From contig NZ_JACHJB010000002.1 of the NCBI RefSeq assembly GCF_014207745.1, positions 1,612,001-1,676,000 of the forward strand: a stretch of DNA of 64,000 nt, read 5' to 3'. Source of the DNA: Nonomuraea muscovyensis (GTDB lineage: Bacteria > Actinomycetota > Actinomycetes > Streptosporangiales > Streptosporangiaceae). Below are positions 26,404 to 35,312 of this stretch, one piece after another. Position 1 is the stretch's first letter. The number at the start of each line of letters is the position of its first letter. A program made the position numbers and the translations under genes. The notes beneath the pieces were generated by a model. It had not been told where the DNA came from. It did not search any database and saw only the letters and a program-made list of their open reading frames with translations.

Positions 26404-26460
26404 AAAAACGGCACCGCCCGCCGTACCCTCCTCGTGGGAGAGGTACGACGGGCGGTGCCG
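26404..26460 (-). terminator. Intrinsic terminator of the DEAD-box helicase gene
   Basis: On the minus strand, a stem of 12 bp (CGGCACCGCCCG with its partner), one mismatch, then 6 and 4 further pairs is followed by UUUUU (26404-26408). It begins 16 bp after the helicase stop codon. This is one of the few terminators in the window with a U-tract. Confidence 0.9.
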
Positions 26461-26475
26461 GAGTTCTGTCAGCGG

Positions 26476-28416
26476 TCAGCGGCCGTAGCGGCGCTCGCCA
26501 CCCGAGCGGTAGCCGCCGCGCCCGCCGCGGTCGTCGCCACGGACACCGCCGGAGCGGTAGCCGTCACGCGGCCGGTCGTCGGACCGGAAGCCGCCGCGGT
26601 CGCGATCGGCCGAGAACGGACGGCCGCGGTCGCCGGTGGTGGTACGGGGAGCACGCTCGTCCGAGCGGAACCCGCCCCGGCTCTCGCCGCGGAACCCGCC
26701 GCTGCGCTGGCCGCGCTCGCCGGAACGGAACCCGCCGCGGTCGTCCGAGCGGAACCCGCCACGGTCGTCGGACCGGTACCCGCCACGGTCGCCGGACCGG
26801 TCGCCGCTCCTGTCACCAGCGCGGTCGTCGGAGCGGAACCCGCCACGGGCGCCGCCCTCGTCACGGCGGAAGCCGCCGCGCTCGCCGCCGGAGCGGCGGT
26901 CGTCACCGAACGTGCGCGGCTCGCGGGAGCCGTCGCCGTCGTGGCGGGGCGCCCGGCGCTCGTCACCCGCGAAGCCGGAGCCACGCGTGGAGCCGGCCGA
27001 GAAGGACCGGTCGCCCTCGTCGTGCCTGCGCGCGGGGCGGTCGGTGTCGTCGTGGCGGCGCGGACGGCGGTCACCGTCGAAGTCGCGGCGCGGACGGCGG
27101 CCACGGCGCTCGCCGTGCCCACCGCCGTGGCTGTCGCGGCGCGGCCGCAGCGGCTTGCGGACGTCGGGCTCCCACACGGGGATGGACTCGCCGCTCGGCG
27201 TGCGGGCGCCGGTCACCTCGGCGACCCTGGGGTGACCCGGGCCGGCCTTGAGCCGGAACGGGTGGATGCCGGCGCGCCGGGTGAGCTGCTCGGTGGAGCG
27301 GCGCTCGTTCGGCAGCACCAGCGTCACCACGGTGCCCTTCTCGCCCGCGCGGGCGGTGCGGCCGCCGCGGTGCAGGTAGCTCTTGTGGTCCTGCGGCGGG
27401 TCGACGTGCAGCACGAGGCTGATGTTGTCGACGTGGATGCCGCGCGCGGCCACGTCGGTGCAGACGAGCACGTTGACGGAGCCCTCGCGGAACTCGGCGA
27501 GGATGCGGGTGCGCTGGTTCTGGCGCTTGCCGCCGTGCAGGCCGCCGGCGCGGACGCCGACCCGGGCGAGCTGCTTGCACAGCCGGTCGACGCCGTGCTG
27601 GGTGCGGACGAAGATGATCGTACGGCCGTCGCGGTTGGCGATCTCGGCGGTCACGTCGAACTTCTCGTCGCGCGTCACCTGCAGCACGTGGTGCTCCATC
27701 GTGTCGACCGGGGAGGTCGCGGGCGCCACGGAGTGGGTGATCGGGTTCTTGAGGAAGCGCTGCACCAGCTTGTCGACGTCGCCGTCGAGCGTGGCCGAGA
27801 ACAGCAGCCGCTGACCGTCGGCCGGGGTCTGCGCGAGCAGGTCGGTGACGACGGGGAAGAAGCCGAGGTCGCACATGTGGTCGGCCTCGTCGAGAACGCT
27901 GACCTCGACCTCCGCCAGCGAGCACTCACCCTGGCGGATGAGGTCGCCCAGCCGCCCGGGGGTGGCGATGACGATGTCGACGCCGCGGCGCAGCGCCTCG
28001 ATCTGCTTGCCCATCGACATGCCGCCGACGATGACCTTCATGCGCAGGCCGAGACCGCGGCCGAGCGGCTCCAGCGCGTCGTGCACCTGGAGGGCCAGCT
28101 CACGGGTCGGGACGAGGATCATCGCGCGCGGACGGCCCGGCGCGGGCCGGACGCCGGCGATGCGGGCCATGGTGGGCAGGCCGAAGGCGAGCGTCTTGCC
28201 GGAGCCGGTCTGGCCGCGGCCGAGCACGTCGGCGCCCGTGAGGACGTCGGGGATGGTGGCGCTCTGGATCGGGAAGGGGCTGTCGATGCCCTGCTTGGCC
28301 AGCCCGGTGACGAGCGGCTTGGGCAGGCCCAGCAGCTCGAATCCGGACAGGCCCTGCTCGGGGGTGAGCTCCTGCTCGGGGGCGAGCTCGGGCAGGACAG
28401 CATCAAGCATGGTCAC
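26476..28416 (-). CDS. DEAD-box ATP-dependent RNA helicase with RGG-rich tail
   Basis: A superfamily 2 helicase that remodels RNA, for example in ribosome assembly, decay or cold. All core motifs are present: GRGQTGSGKT (I), PTRELALQ (Ia), TPGRLG (Ib), LDEADHM (II, DEAD), FSATL (III, SAT), VLVCTDVAARGIHV and HRGGRTARAGEKG (V-VI). The last 200 or so residues are a low-complexity tail of RGGFRSDDRGG-like repeats suited to RNA binding or condensate formation. GTG 28416 lies 10 nt after AAAGG; ATG 28410 is an alternative. The in-frame extension to 28620 crosses leader hairpins and lacks helicase similarity, so it is not used. Confidence 0.92.
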   Translation of the reverse strand: MTMLDAVLPELAPEQELTPEQGLSGFELLGLPKPLVTGLAKQGIDSPFPIQSATIPDVLTGADVLGRGQTGSGKTLAFGLPTMARIAGVRPAPGRPRAMILVPTRELALQVHDALEPLGRGLGLRMKVIVGGMSMGKQIEALRRGVDIVIATPGRLGDLIRQGECSLAEVEVSVLDEADHMCDLGFFPVVTDLLAQTPADGQRLLFSATLDGDVDKLVQRFLKNPITHSVAPATSPVDTMEHHVLQVTRDEKFDVTAEIANRDGRTIIFVRTQHGVDRLCKQLARVGVRAGGLHGGKRQNQRTRILAEFREGSVNVLVCTDVAARGIHVDNISLVLHVDPPQDHKSYLHRGGRTARAGEKGTVVTLVLPNERRSTEQLTRRAGIHPFRLKAGPGHPRVAEVTGARTPSGESIPVWEPDVRKPLRPRRDSHGGGHGERRGRRPRRDFDGDRRPRRHDDTDRPARRHDEGDRSFSAGSTRGSGFAGDERRAPRHDGDGSREPRTFGDDRRSGGERGGFRRDEGGARGGFRSDDRAGDRSGDRSGDRGGYRSDDRGGFRSDDRGGFRSGERGQRSGGFRGESRGGFRSDERAPRTTTGDRGRPFSADRDRGGFRSDDRPRDGYRSGGVRGDDRGGRGGYRSGGERRYGR

Positions 28417-28475
28417 GAACGTCGTGCCTTTCAGTCGAAGTGGCGCGTCACTTCTGCGAAAGGACGAGCCAGGAC

Positions 28476-28529
28476 GTACGGCTGCCTCGCCGTACTTCGT
28501 CGGAAAAAGCGCGGGTGATCGGCACCCGC
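28476..28529 (-). promoter_or_regulatory. Candidate transcription attenuator in the helicase leader
   Basis: Reading the minus strand, GCGGGTG-CCGAT-CACCCGC (28529-28511) is a perfect 7-bp hairpin followed two bases later by UUUUU (28508-28504). A second 7-bp hairpin GTACGGC/GCCGTAC (28495-28476) follows, 60 nt before the helicase start. A terminator-like element inside a leader suggests attenuation; alternatively it ends a small upstream RNA. Confidence 0.5.
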
Positions 28530-28709
28530 TGGGGTGGGGACAGGCCCGGTCGGTGCTCACCGACTCGCGTGGGCCGTCTACGCGCACCCGCTTGCCGGCC
28601 GCAGGCGGCGAAACGCACATGGGTGCGTCAGGTGCACGTCATGCCAACGCGGGGAACACACCGTGTATTCCCCGGCTGACCCGGTCACCCGGGCCTTGGC
28701 ACGCTGGGT

Positions 28710-28731
28710 GGTCGGCACCGGAGTGCCGACC
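28710..28731 (-). terminator. Hairpin after the suf operon
   Basis: GGTCGGCAC-CGGA-GTGCCGACC is a perfect 9-bp stem with a 4-nt loop, 12 bp after the sufT stop. No U-tract. Confidence 0.7.
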
Positions 28732-28743
28732 GTCCTGCAAAGA

Positions 28744-29103
28744 TCAGACGTTGAAGCCTAGCATACGAAGCTGCTCACGACCCTCATCAGTGATCTTGTC
28801 GGGGCCCCACGGCGGGAGCCAGACCCAGTTGATCTTCACATCGGAGACCATACCATCGAGCGCGGAGTGCGCCTGATCCTCGATGACGTCGGTCAGCGGG
28901 CAGGCCGCGCTGGTGAGGGTCATGTCGATGGTCGCCACGGGCTTGCCGCCGTCGGCGGGGTCGAGGTTGAGCCCGTAGACCAGGCCCAGGTCGACGACGT
29001 TGATGCCGAGCTCGGGGTCGACGACGTCCTTGAGCGCCTCCATGACCTCCTCGACGGTGGCGTCACCGTCGAATCCGGTCGGCGTCTCCACCGGCTTGCT
29101 CAT
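28744..29103 (-). CDS. sufT: SufT-like metal-sulfur cluster assembly factor (DUF59/MIP18)
   Basis: A 119-residue DUF59 protein with DPELGINVVDLGLVYG near residues 29-44 and the motif TLTSAACPLTDVI holding the conserved cysteine. SufT proteins help mature Fe-S targets. It is the last gene of the suf operon; ATG 29103 overlaps the sufU stop (ATGA) and has GAGGAG upstream. The mycobacterial suf operon ends with the same gene type. Confidence 0.92.
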   Translation of the reverse strand: MSKPVETPTGFDGDATVEEVMEALKDVVDPELGINVVDLGLVYGLNLDPADGGKPVATIDMTLTSAACPLTDVIEDQAHSALDGMVSDVKINWVWLPPWGPDKITDEGREQLRMLGFNV

Positions 29104-29540
29104 CGGCTGGCACTCCTCACTACAGCGTCCTTGTAGGCCATCCAGGACAGCAGCGCGCACTTGACCCTGGCGGGGAACTTGGCGACCCCGGCGAACGCGA
29201 CCGCGTCGCCGAGCACCTCCTCGTCGGCCTCCACCTTCCCGCGGCCCTGCATGAGCCGGGTGAACTCGTCCACCACCGACAGCGTCTCCTCGACCGTCGA
29301 GCCGGTGGTCAGCTCGTGCAGCACGGACGCGGCGGCCTGACTGATGGAGCAGCCCTGGCCGTCGTAGGAGACGTCCTCGATCTTGCCCGCGTCGCCGACC
29401 CTCACCCGGAGCGTGATCTCGTCGCCGCACGTCGGGTTCACATGGTGAACCTCGGCGTCGTACGGCTCACGCAGCCCCCGCCCCTGCGGGTGCTTGTAGT
29501 GCTCCAGGATCAGCTCCTGGTACATCGACTCGCCGATCAT
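29100..29540 (-). CDS. sufU: SufU zinc-dependent sulfurtransferase
   Basis: A 146-residue IscU/SufU-fold protein. Cys38, Asp40, Cys64 and Cys128 are the zinc ligands of SufU, which takes the persulfide from SufS and passes it to SufBCD rather than acting as a scaffold. MYQELILEHYKHP is the family N-terminus. ATG 29540, two bases after the sufS TAG, is preferred; ATG 29525 is possible. Confidence 0.95.
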   Translation of the reverse strand: MIGESMYQELILEHYKHPQGRGLREPYDAEVHHVNPTCGDEITLRVRVGDAGKIEDVSYDGQGCSISQAAASVLHELTTGSTVEETLSVVDEFTRLMQGRGKVEADEEVLGDAVAFAGVAKFPARVKCALLSWMAYKDAVVRSASR

Positions 29541-29542
29541 GG

Positions 29543-30816
29543 CTATGCGAACACTTTCTGTACGTGATGGAGACCGCGCACCAGGGCATCGACCTCGCCC
29601 GTGGTGTTGTACAGGTAGAACGACGCCCGGGTCGTGGCGGGTATTCCGAACCGCAGGTGCAGCGGGCGGGCGCAGTGGTGGCCGACGCGTACGGCGATGC
29701 CGAACTCGTCGTCGAGGATCTGCCCGACGTCGTGCGGGTGGATCCCCTCCAGCGTGAAGGCCAGGGTGCCGCCGCGCCGCTCCAGCGAGTCGGGGCCGAT
29801 CAGCCGCAGGCCGGGGACCTCGCGCAGGGCGTCCAGCGCGTAGGCCGTCAGCTCGCGCTCGTGGGCCTCGATCGCGTCCATGCCGACGCCCTGGAGGTAG
29901 TCGACGGCCGCGCCCAGCCCGATCGCCTCGACGATCGGCGGGGTGCCTGCCTCGAACTTGTGCGGGATCGGCGCGTAGGTCGAGTGGTCCATCCAGACCG
30001 CCTCGATCATCTCGCCGCCGCCCAGGAACGGGGGCATGGCCTCCAGCAGCTCGCCGCGACCCCACAGCACGCCGATGCCCGAGGGGCCGAGCATCTTGTG
30101 GCCGGTGAAGGCGACGAGGTCGACGCCCAGCTCGGCGACGTCCACCGGGTGGTGGGGCACCGACTGGGAGGCGTCGAGCATCACCAGGGCGCCGACCTCG
30201 CGCGCGCGCCGCAGCACGTCGGCGACCGGGTTGACGGTGCCGAGCACGTTGGACTGGTGCGCGATGGAGACGATCTTCGTCCGGTCGGTGACGATCCGCT
30301 CCAGCTCGGACAGGTCGAGCCGGCCGTCGTCGGTGACGCCGAACCACTTCAGCGTCGCGCCGGTGCGCTGCACGAGCAGTTGCCACGGCACGATGTTGGA
30401 GTGGTGCTCCATCTCGGAGATGACGATCTCGTCGCCGGGACCGAGCGCGAAGCGCGGGTCGGCCGCCTCGGTGGAGCCCCACAGGTGGGGGCCGAAGGCG
30501 TGGGCGACGAGGTTGAGCGCCTCGGACGCGTTCTTGGTGAAGATCACCTCGTCGCGCGAGGGCGCGCCGATGAAACCGGCCACCTTGTCGCGCGCGCCCT
30601 CGTAGGCCTCGGTCGACTCCGCGCCGAGCACGTGCATCGCGCGCCCGACGTTGCTGTAGTGCATCGCCAGGTGCTCGCGCACGGTCTCGACGACCGAGGC
30701 GGGCTTCTGCGAGGAGTTGCCGGAGTCGAGGTAGACGAGCCTGCGCCCGCCGGGCAGCTCGCGGGAGAGAACCGGGAAGTCCTTCCTGATCCTCTCCACG
30801 TCCAAGCTGATGGAAG

Positions 30817-30820
<4 letters not shown>
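29543..30820 (-). CDS. sufS: Cysteine desulfurase SufS
   Basis: A 425-residue group II cysteine desulfurase that strips sulfur from cysteine for cluster assembly. The PLP lysine is Lys242 in FTGHKMLGPSG; His139/140 in EMEHHSN stack on the cofactor; the persulfide-carrying Cys383 lies in VGHHCARPLH. ATG 30820 overlaps the sufC stop, indicating coupled translation. Confidence 0.97.
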
Positions 30821-31563
<743 letters not shown>

Positions 31564-31567
31564 GTGT

Positions 31568-31891
31568 TTATGACTCCTTCGAGAGCGAGACGAGGACGTC
31601 ATCGCCGTCGATCTTGACTGTGTAGACGTTCACGGGCTTGGTGGCGGGCGGTCCGGTGGGCTTGCCGGTGCGGATGTCGAAGCACGAGCCGTGCAGCCAG
31701 CACTCCAGGGTGCCGTCGTACACCTCGCCCTCGCTGAGCTTGACCTCGGCGTGGGAGCAGACGTCGTGCAGCGCGCGCACCTCCGAGCCGGTGCGCACCA
31801 GCGCGACCGGCGTCTCCCCGACCTCGACGCCGATGACGCCGCCGTCGGGGATGTCGCCGAGGCGGCACACCTTCTCGTAGTGGTCGCTCAT
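31568..31891 (-). CDS. Rieske-type ferredoxin in the suf operon
   Basis: A 107-residue Rieske [2Fe-2S] protein of the bacterial ferredoxin type (bph-like), with cluster ligands Cys45, His47 (CSH) and Cys64, His67 (CWLH). It lies between sufD and sufC and overlaps sufD by 4 bp, so it is part of the same transcript. An electron-transfer role in cluster assembly or a cluster-status role is plausible but not shown. Confidence 0.93.
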   Translation of the reverse strand: MSDHYEKVCRLGDIPDGGVIGVEVGETPVALVRTGSEVRALHDVCSHAEVKLSEGEVYDGTLECWLHGSCFDIRTGKPTGPPATKPVNVYTVKIDGDDVLVSLSKES

Positions 31892-33012
31892 CGGGCCAGC
31901 TCCGCCTCCACCGCGCCGAGGACGCGCTCGCGGATCTCCTCGACCTCGATGCGCTCGATGAGCTGGCCGAGGAAGCCGCGGATGACCAGCCTGCGGGCGT
32001 CGTCGAACGGGATGCCACGGGCCTGGAGGTAGAAGATGTGCTCGTCGTCGAGACGGCCGGACGCCGAGGCGTGGCCGGCGCCGGCGACCTCGCCGGTGAG
32101 GATCTCCAGGTTGGGCACCGAGTCGGCGCGGGCGCCGTCGGTGAGGATGAGGTTGCGGTTGAGCTCGTAGGTGTCGGTGCCCTCGGCCTCGACCCGGATG
32201 ATCACGTCGCCGATCCACACCGCGTGGGCGTCCTGGCCCTGCAGCGCGCCGCGGTAGTCGACGTTGCTGCGGCAGTGCGGCTGGGAGTGGTCGACCAGAA
32301 GCCGGTGCTCCAGGTGCTGGCCCGCGTCGACGAAGTAGACGCCGCTCAGGTCGGCGTCGCCACCGGGGGCGGTGTAGGAGACGCTGGGCGACAGCCGCAC
32401 CACGTCGCCGCCCAGGGTCACCACGAAGCTGCGGAAGGTGGCGTCCTTGCCGAGCTGGGCGTGGTGGTGGGAGACGTGCACGGCGTCGTCGTCCCACTCC
32501 TGCAGGCTGACGACCTTGAGGGTCGCGCCGTCGCCGACGACGAACTCGACGTTGTCGGCGTAGACGGCGCTGCCCTGGTGCTCGATGACGACCACGGCCT
32601 CGGCGAGCGGCTCCACGTTGATCACGATGTGGCCGTAGGAGGCGCCTTCGGCACCGCCGCCGCGCAGCTCGATGCCGATGTGGCCGTCGGGCACCGCCTC
32701 CTTGGGCACGGTGACGACCAGCGCCTTCTCGAAGGCGTTGTAGGCCTGGGCGCTGATCCGGTCGGCCGGCACGTAGGCCTTGCCGACCCGCGCGTCGTCA
32801 CGCCCGACCCACTCGGCGCTCACGCCGGCCGGCGTGTAGGCCTGGGTGATGACCTGACCGCTGACCTGGGCCTTGCCGTTGTGCAGGCCCTTGAGGCGCG
32901 AGAGCGGCGTGAAACGCCACGCCTCCTCGCGCCCGGTCGGCACCTCGAAGTCGGCCAGGTCGTAGGACGCCTTCTCGTGCAGGGTCGACAAGGGCTTCTC
33001 GTTCAGGCCCAT
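31888..33012 (-). CDS. sufD: Fe-S assembly scaffold subunit SufD
   Basis: A 374-residue SufD protein. It has the family beta-helix body, the VDHSQPHCRSNVDYRG motif and the C-terminal QARGIPFDDARRLVIRGFLGQLIERI. It forms the SufBC2D complex with SufB and SufC. ATG 33012 overlaps the last base of the sufB stop (TGATG), with AAGGAG ahead. The SufD/SufB conserved histidine is visible in QPHCRSN. Confidence 0.96.
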   Translation of the reverse strand: MGLNEKPLSTLHEKASYDLADFEVPTGREEAWRFTPLSRLKGLHNGKAQVSGQVITQAYTPAGVSAEWVGRDDARVGKAYVPADRISAQAYNAFEKALVVTVPKEAVPDGHIGIELRGGGAEGASYGHIVINVEPLAEAVVVIEHQGSAVYADNVEFVVGDGATLKVVSLQEWDDDAVHVSHHHAQLGKDATFRSFVVTLGGDVVRLSPSVSYTAPGGDADLSGVYFVDAGQHLEHRLLVDHSQPHCRSNVDYRGALQGQDAHAVWIGDVIIRVEAEGTDTYELNRNLILTDGARADSVPNLEILTGEVAGAGHASASGRLDDEHIFYLQARGIPFDDARRLVIRGFLGQLIERIEVEEIRERVLGAVEAELAR

Positions 33013-34424
33013 CAGCCGACGGCTCCTTCCATCTGCAGCTCGATCAGCCGGTTGAGCTCGAGCGCGTACTCCATGGGCAGCTCGCGCGCGATCGGCTCGA
33101 CGAAGCCGCGCACGATCATCGCCATCGCCTCGTCCTCGCCGAGCCCGCGGCTCATGAGGTAGAACAGCTGGTCCTCGCTGACCTTGGAGACCGTGGCCTC
33201 GTGGCCCATCGACACGTCGTCCTCGCGGACGTCGACGTAGGGGTAGGTGTCGGAGCGGCTGATCTGGTCGACCAGGAGCGCGTCGCACTTGACGGTGCTG
33301 GCGCTGCCGTGGGCGCCCTCCTCGATCTGCACGAGACCGCGGTAGGAGGTGCGGCCGCCGCCGCGCGCCACCGACTTGGAGATGACGCTGGAGCTGGTGT
33401 TGGGCGCCAGGTGCACCATCTTGGAGCCGGCGTCCTGGTGCTGGCCCTCGCCGGCGAAGGCGACGCTCAGCGTCTCACCCTTGGCGTGCTCGCCCATGAG
33501 GTAGACGGCCGGGTACTTCATCGTGACCTTGGAGCCGATGTTGCCGTCGATCCACTCCATGGTGGCGCCCTCGTAGGCGACGGCGCGCTTGGTCACCAGG
33601 TTGTAGACGTTGTTGGACCAGTTCTGGATGGTCGTGTAACGGCAGCGGGCGTTCTTCTTCACGATGATCTCGACGACCGCGGAGTGCAGCGAGTCGGAGG
33701 AGTAGATCGGCGCGGTGCAGCCCTCGACGTAGTGGACGTAGCTGTTCTCGTCCACGATGATCAGGGTGCGCTCGAACTGGCCCATGTTCTCGGTGTTGAT
33801 CCGGAAGTAGGCCTGCAGCGGGATCTCGACCTCGACGTTCGGCGGCACGTAGATGAACGAGCCACCGGACCACACGCTGGTGTTGAGCGCGGCGAACTTG
33901 TTGTCGCCGACCGGGATGACGGAGCCGAAGTACTCCTTGAAGAGCTCCTCGTGCTCCTTCAGGCCCGTGTCGGTGTCGACGAAGATGACGCCCTTCTCCT
34001 CGAGGTCCTCACGGATCTTGTGGTAGACGACCTCGGACTCGTACTGGGCGGCGACACCGGCGATGAGGCGCTGCTTCTCCGCCTCGGGGATGCCGAGCTT
34101 GTCGTAGGTGTTCTTGATGTCGGCGGGCAGCTCGTCCCAGGACGTGGCCTGCTTCTCCGTCGAGCGCACGAAGTACTTGATGTTGTCGAAGTCGATGCCG
34201 GTGAGGTCGGAGCCCCAGGTGGGCAGCGGCTTCTTGTCGAACAGCCGGAGGCCCTTCAGGCGAAGGTCGAGCATCCACTCCGGCTCGCTCTTGAGCGCGG
34301 AGATGTTGCGGACGACCTCCTCGGACAGGCCGCGCTTGGCCACCGCCCCGGCGGCATCCGGGTCGGCCCAGCCGAACTTGTAATTCCCGAGGCCATCGAG
34401 CTCCGGGCGGTCGGTGACAGTCAC
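33012..34424 (-). CDS. sufB: Fe-S assembly scaffold subunit SufB
   Basis: A 470-residue SufB, the subunit on which clusters form. Typical stretches are YKFGWADPDA at the N-terminus, FIYVPPNVEVEIPLQAYFRIN, YVHYVEGCTAP, the RCRYTTIQNWSNNVYN segment and SRGLGEDEAMAMIVRGFVEPI at the end. GTG 34424 overlaps the sufR stop (GTGA) and has AAGGAG 10 nt upstream. Confidence 0.97.
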   Translation of the reverse strand: MTVTDRPELDGLGNYKFGWADPDAAGAVAKRGLSEEVVRNISALKSEPEWMLDLRLKGLRLFDKKPLPTWGSDLTGIDFDNIKYFVRSTEKQATSWDELPADIKNTYDKLGIPEAEKQRLIAGVAAQYESEVVYHKIREDLEEKGVIFVDTDTGLKEHEELFKEYFGSVIPVGDNKFAALNTSVWSGGSFIYVPPNVEVEIPLQAYFRINTENMGQFERTLIIVDENSYVHYVEGCTAPIYSSDSLHSAVVEIIVKKNARCRYTTIQNWSNNVYNLVTKRAVAYEGATMEWIDGNIGSKVTMKYPAVYLMGEHAKGETLSVAFAGEGQHQDAGSKMVHLAPNTSSSVISKSVARGGGRTSYRGLVQIEEGAHGSASTVKCDALLVDQISRSDTYPYVDVREDDVSMGHEATVSKVSEDQLFYLMSRGLGEDEAMAMIVRGFVEPIARELPMEYALELNRLIELQMEGAVG

Positions 34425-35128
34425 CTTCCGGTCTCCTTGCTTGTCTCTCTATGTGCGGGATCGCCCAGCGTTTGCGGGCTCACGTGCGTGGTGCAGACCC
34501 CGTCGCCGTGGGCGATCGTGGCCAGGCGCTGCACCGGCGTGCCGAGCAGTTGCGCGAACGCCTCCGTCTCGGCCTCACACAGCTGCGGGAACTCCGCCGC
34601 CGCGTGCGCCACCGGGCAGTGATGCTGGCAGAGCTGATCACCGCCGAACTTGGCCTTGCTGGCCGAGGCAGCGTAACCCTCCGCCGACAGCGCCTGCGCC
34701 AGCACCTCAACGCGCTGGTCGGCCGGCACCGTCCGCATGACCGGCTCCAGCCGCCTCAGCAGGCCGGAAACCTGCGAGCGGGCGAAGTCGGCCACAGCCT
34801 GCTCGCCCATGCGCTCGGCCAGGAAGCGCAGCGCACTCCCGGCCAGATCGTCATAGGCGTGCTCGAAAGCACTGCGCCCCGCGTCGGTGATGGCGAACAG
34901 CTTGGCCGGTCGCCCTCTCCCGCGCTGGCCGCGCGGTCTGACCGTGCGGGGCTCGATCAACCCGTCGGCCAGCAGCGCGTCCAGATGACGGCGGACGGCG
35001 GCGGGCGTGAGCCCGAGCCGTTCGCCGAGCGCGGCCGCCGCTACGGGACCGTGCTCGAGGATCAGCCGGGCCACGCGCGCTCGGGTGCTGCGCTCGCTTC
35101 CCGGCTCGATCGTGGGCACGTTCTGCAT
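34421..35128 (-). CDS. sufR: Fe-S-sensing transcriptional repressor SufR
   Basis: A 235-residue regulator with an N-terminal winged HTH (residues 15-60, AAALGERLGLTPAAVRRHLDALL) and a C-terminal sensor with Cys167, Cys171, Cys184 and Cys212 (CQHHC then 12 residues to C), matching the SufR cluster-ligand pattern. With a cluster bound it represses the suf operon; loss of the cluster derepresses it. It is the first gene of the operon and overlaps sufB, so it controls its own synthesis. Confidence 0.95.
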   Translation of the reverse strand: MQNVPTIEPGSERSTRARVARLILEHGPVAAAALGERLGLTPAAVRRHLDALLADGLIEPRTVRPRGQRGRGRPAKLFAITDAGRSAFEHAYDDLAGSALRFLAERMGEQAVADFARSQVSGLLRRLEPVMRTVPADQRVEVLAQALSAEGYAASASKAKFGGDQLCQHHCPVAHAAAEFPQLCEAETEAFAQLLGTPVQRLATIAHGDGVCTTHVSPQTLGDPAHRETSKETGR

Positions 35129-35218
35129 CGGTCGCTCACCACTCCTCGTGCGCTTCGCGGGGGGCTTGCTTGTGGCGCCCCGCTCGGCTCATCGTGTCGG
35201 GCTGGCTCCCATATGTTT

Positions 35219-35233
35219 TGACAACATCAGTGT
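35219..35233 (-). promoter_or_regulatory. Candidate SufR binding site
   Basis: Reading the minus strand, ACACT-GATGT-TGTCA lies 91 bp upstream of sufR. It differs by one base from the ACACT-N5-TGTGA site that I recall for the M. tuberculosis SufR; that recollection needs checking. Confidence 0.45.
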
Positions 35234-35293
35234 GCCGTAATTCCTTCCCGGTGCACAAACGGTTCCGGAGAGGCGGGCAATGCAATTTCTCAC

Positions 35294-35312
35294 GCAGGCA
35301 AGCCTTACCTAA
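35294..35312 (-). promoter_or_regulatory. Iron-box-like dyad (IdeR/DmdR type)
   Basis: On the minus strand TTAGGTAAGGCTTGCCTGC matches 14 of 19 positions of the DtxR/IdeR/DmdR consensus as I remember it. It overlaps the 3' end of the upstream efflux gene and lies about 165 bp before sufR. Confidence 0.5.

Larger units (their letters stand above)
28417..28743 (-). other. 327-bp leader/intergenic region upstream of the helicase
   Basis: It holds the helicase 5' leader with two hairpins (28476-28529) near its start codon and the suf operon terminator hairpin (28710-28731) at the far end. I see no gene in it. Confidence 0.6.

Noticed and set aside
26434..28518. 694-codon open frame opposite the DEAD-box helicase
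   Set aside because: Its Ala/Val/Glu/Arg-rich composition mirrors the codons of the helicase on the other strand; no ribosome site or known motif.
28417..28620. 68-residue N-terminal extension of the helicase
   Set aside because: It spans the leader hairpins and U-tract, has no helicase similarity, and the conserved protein starts at about 28416.
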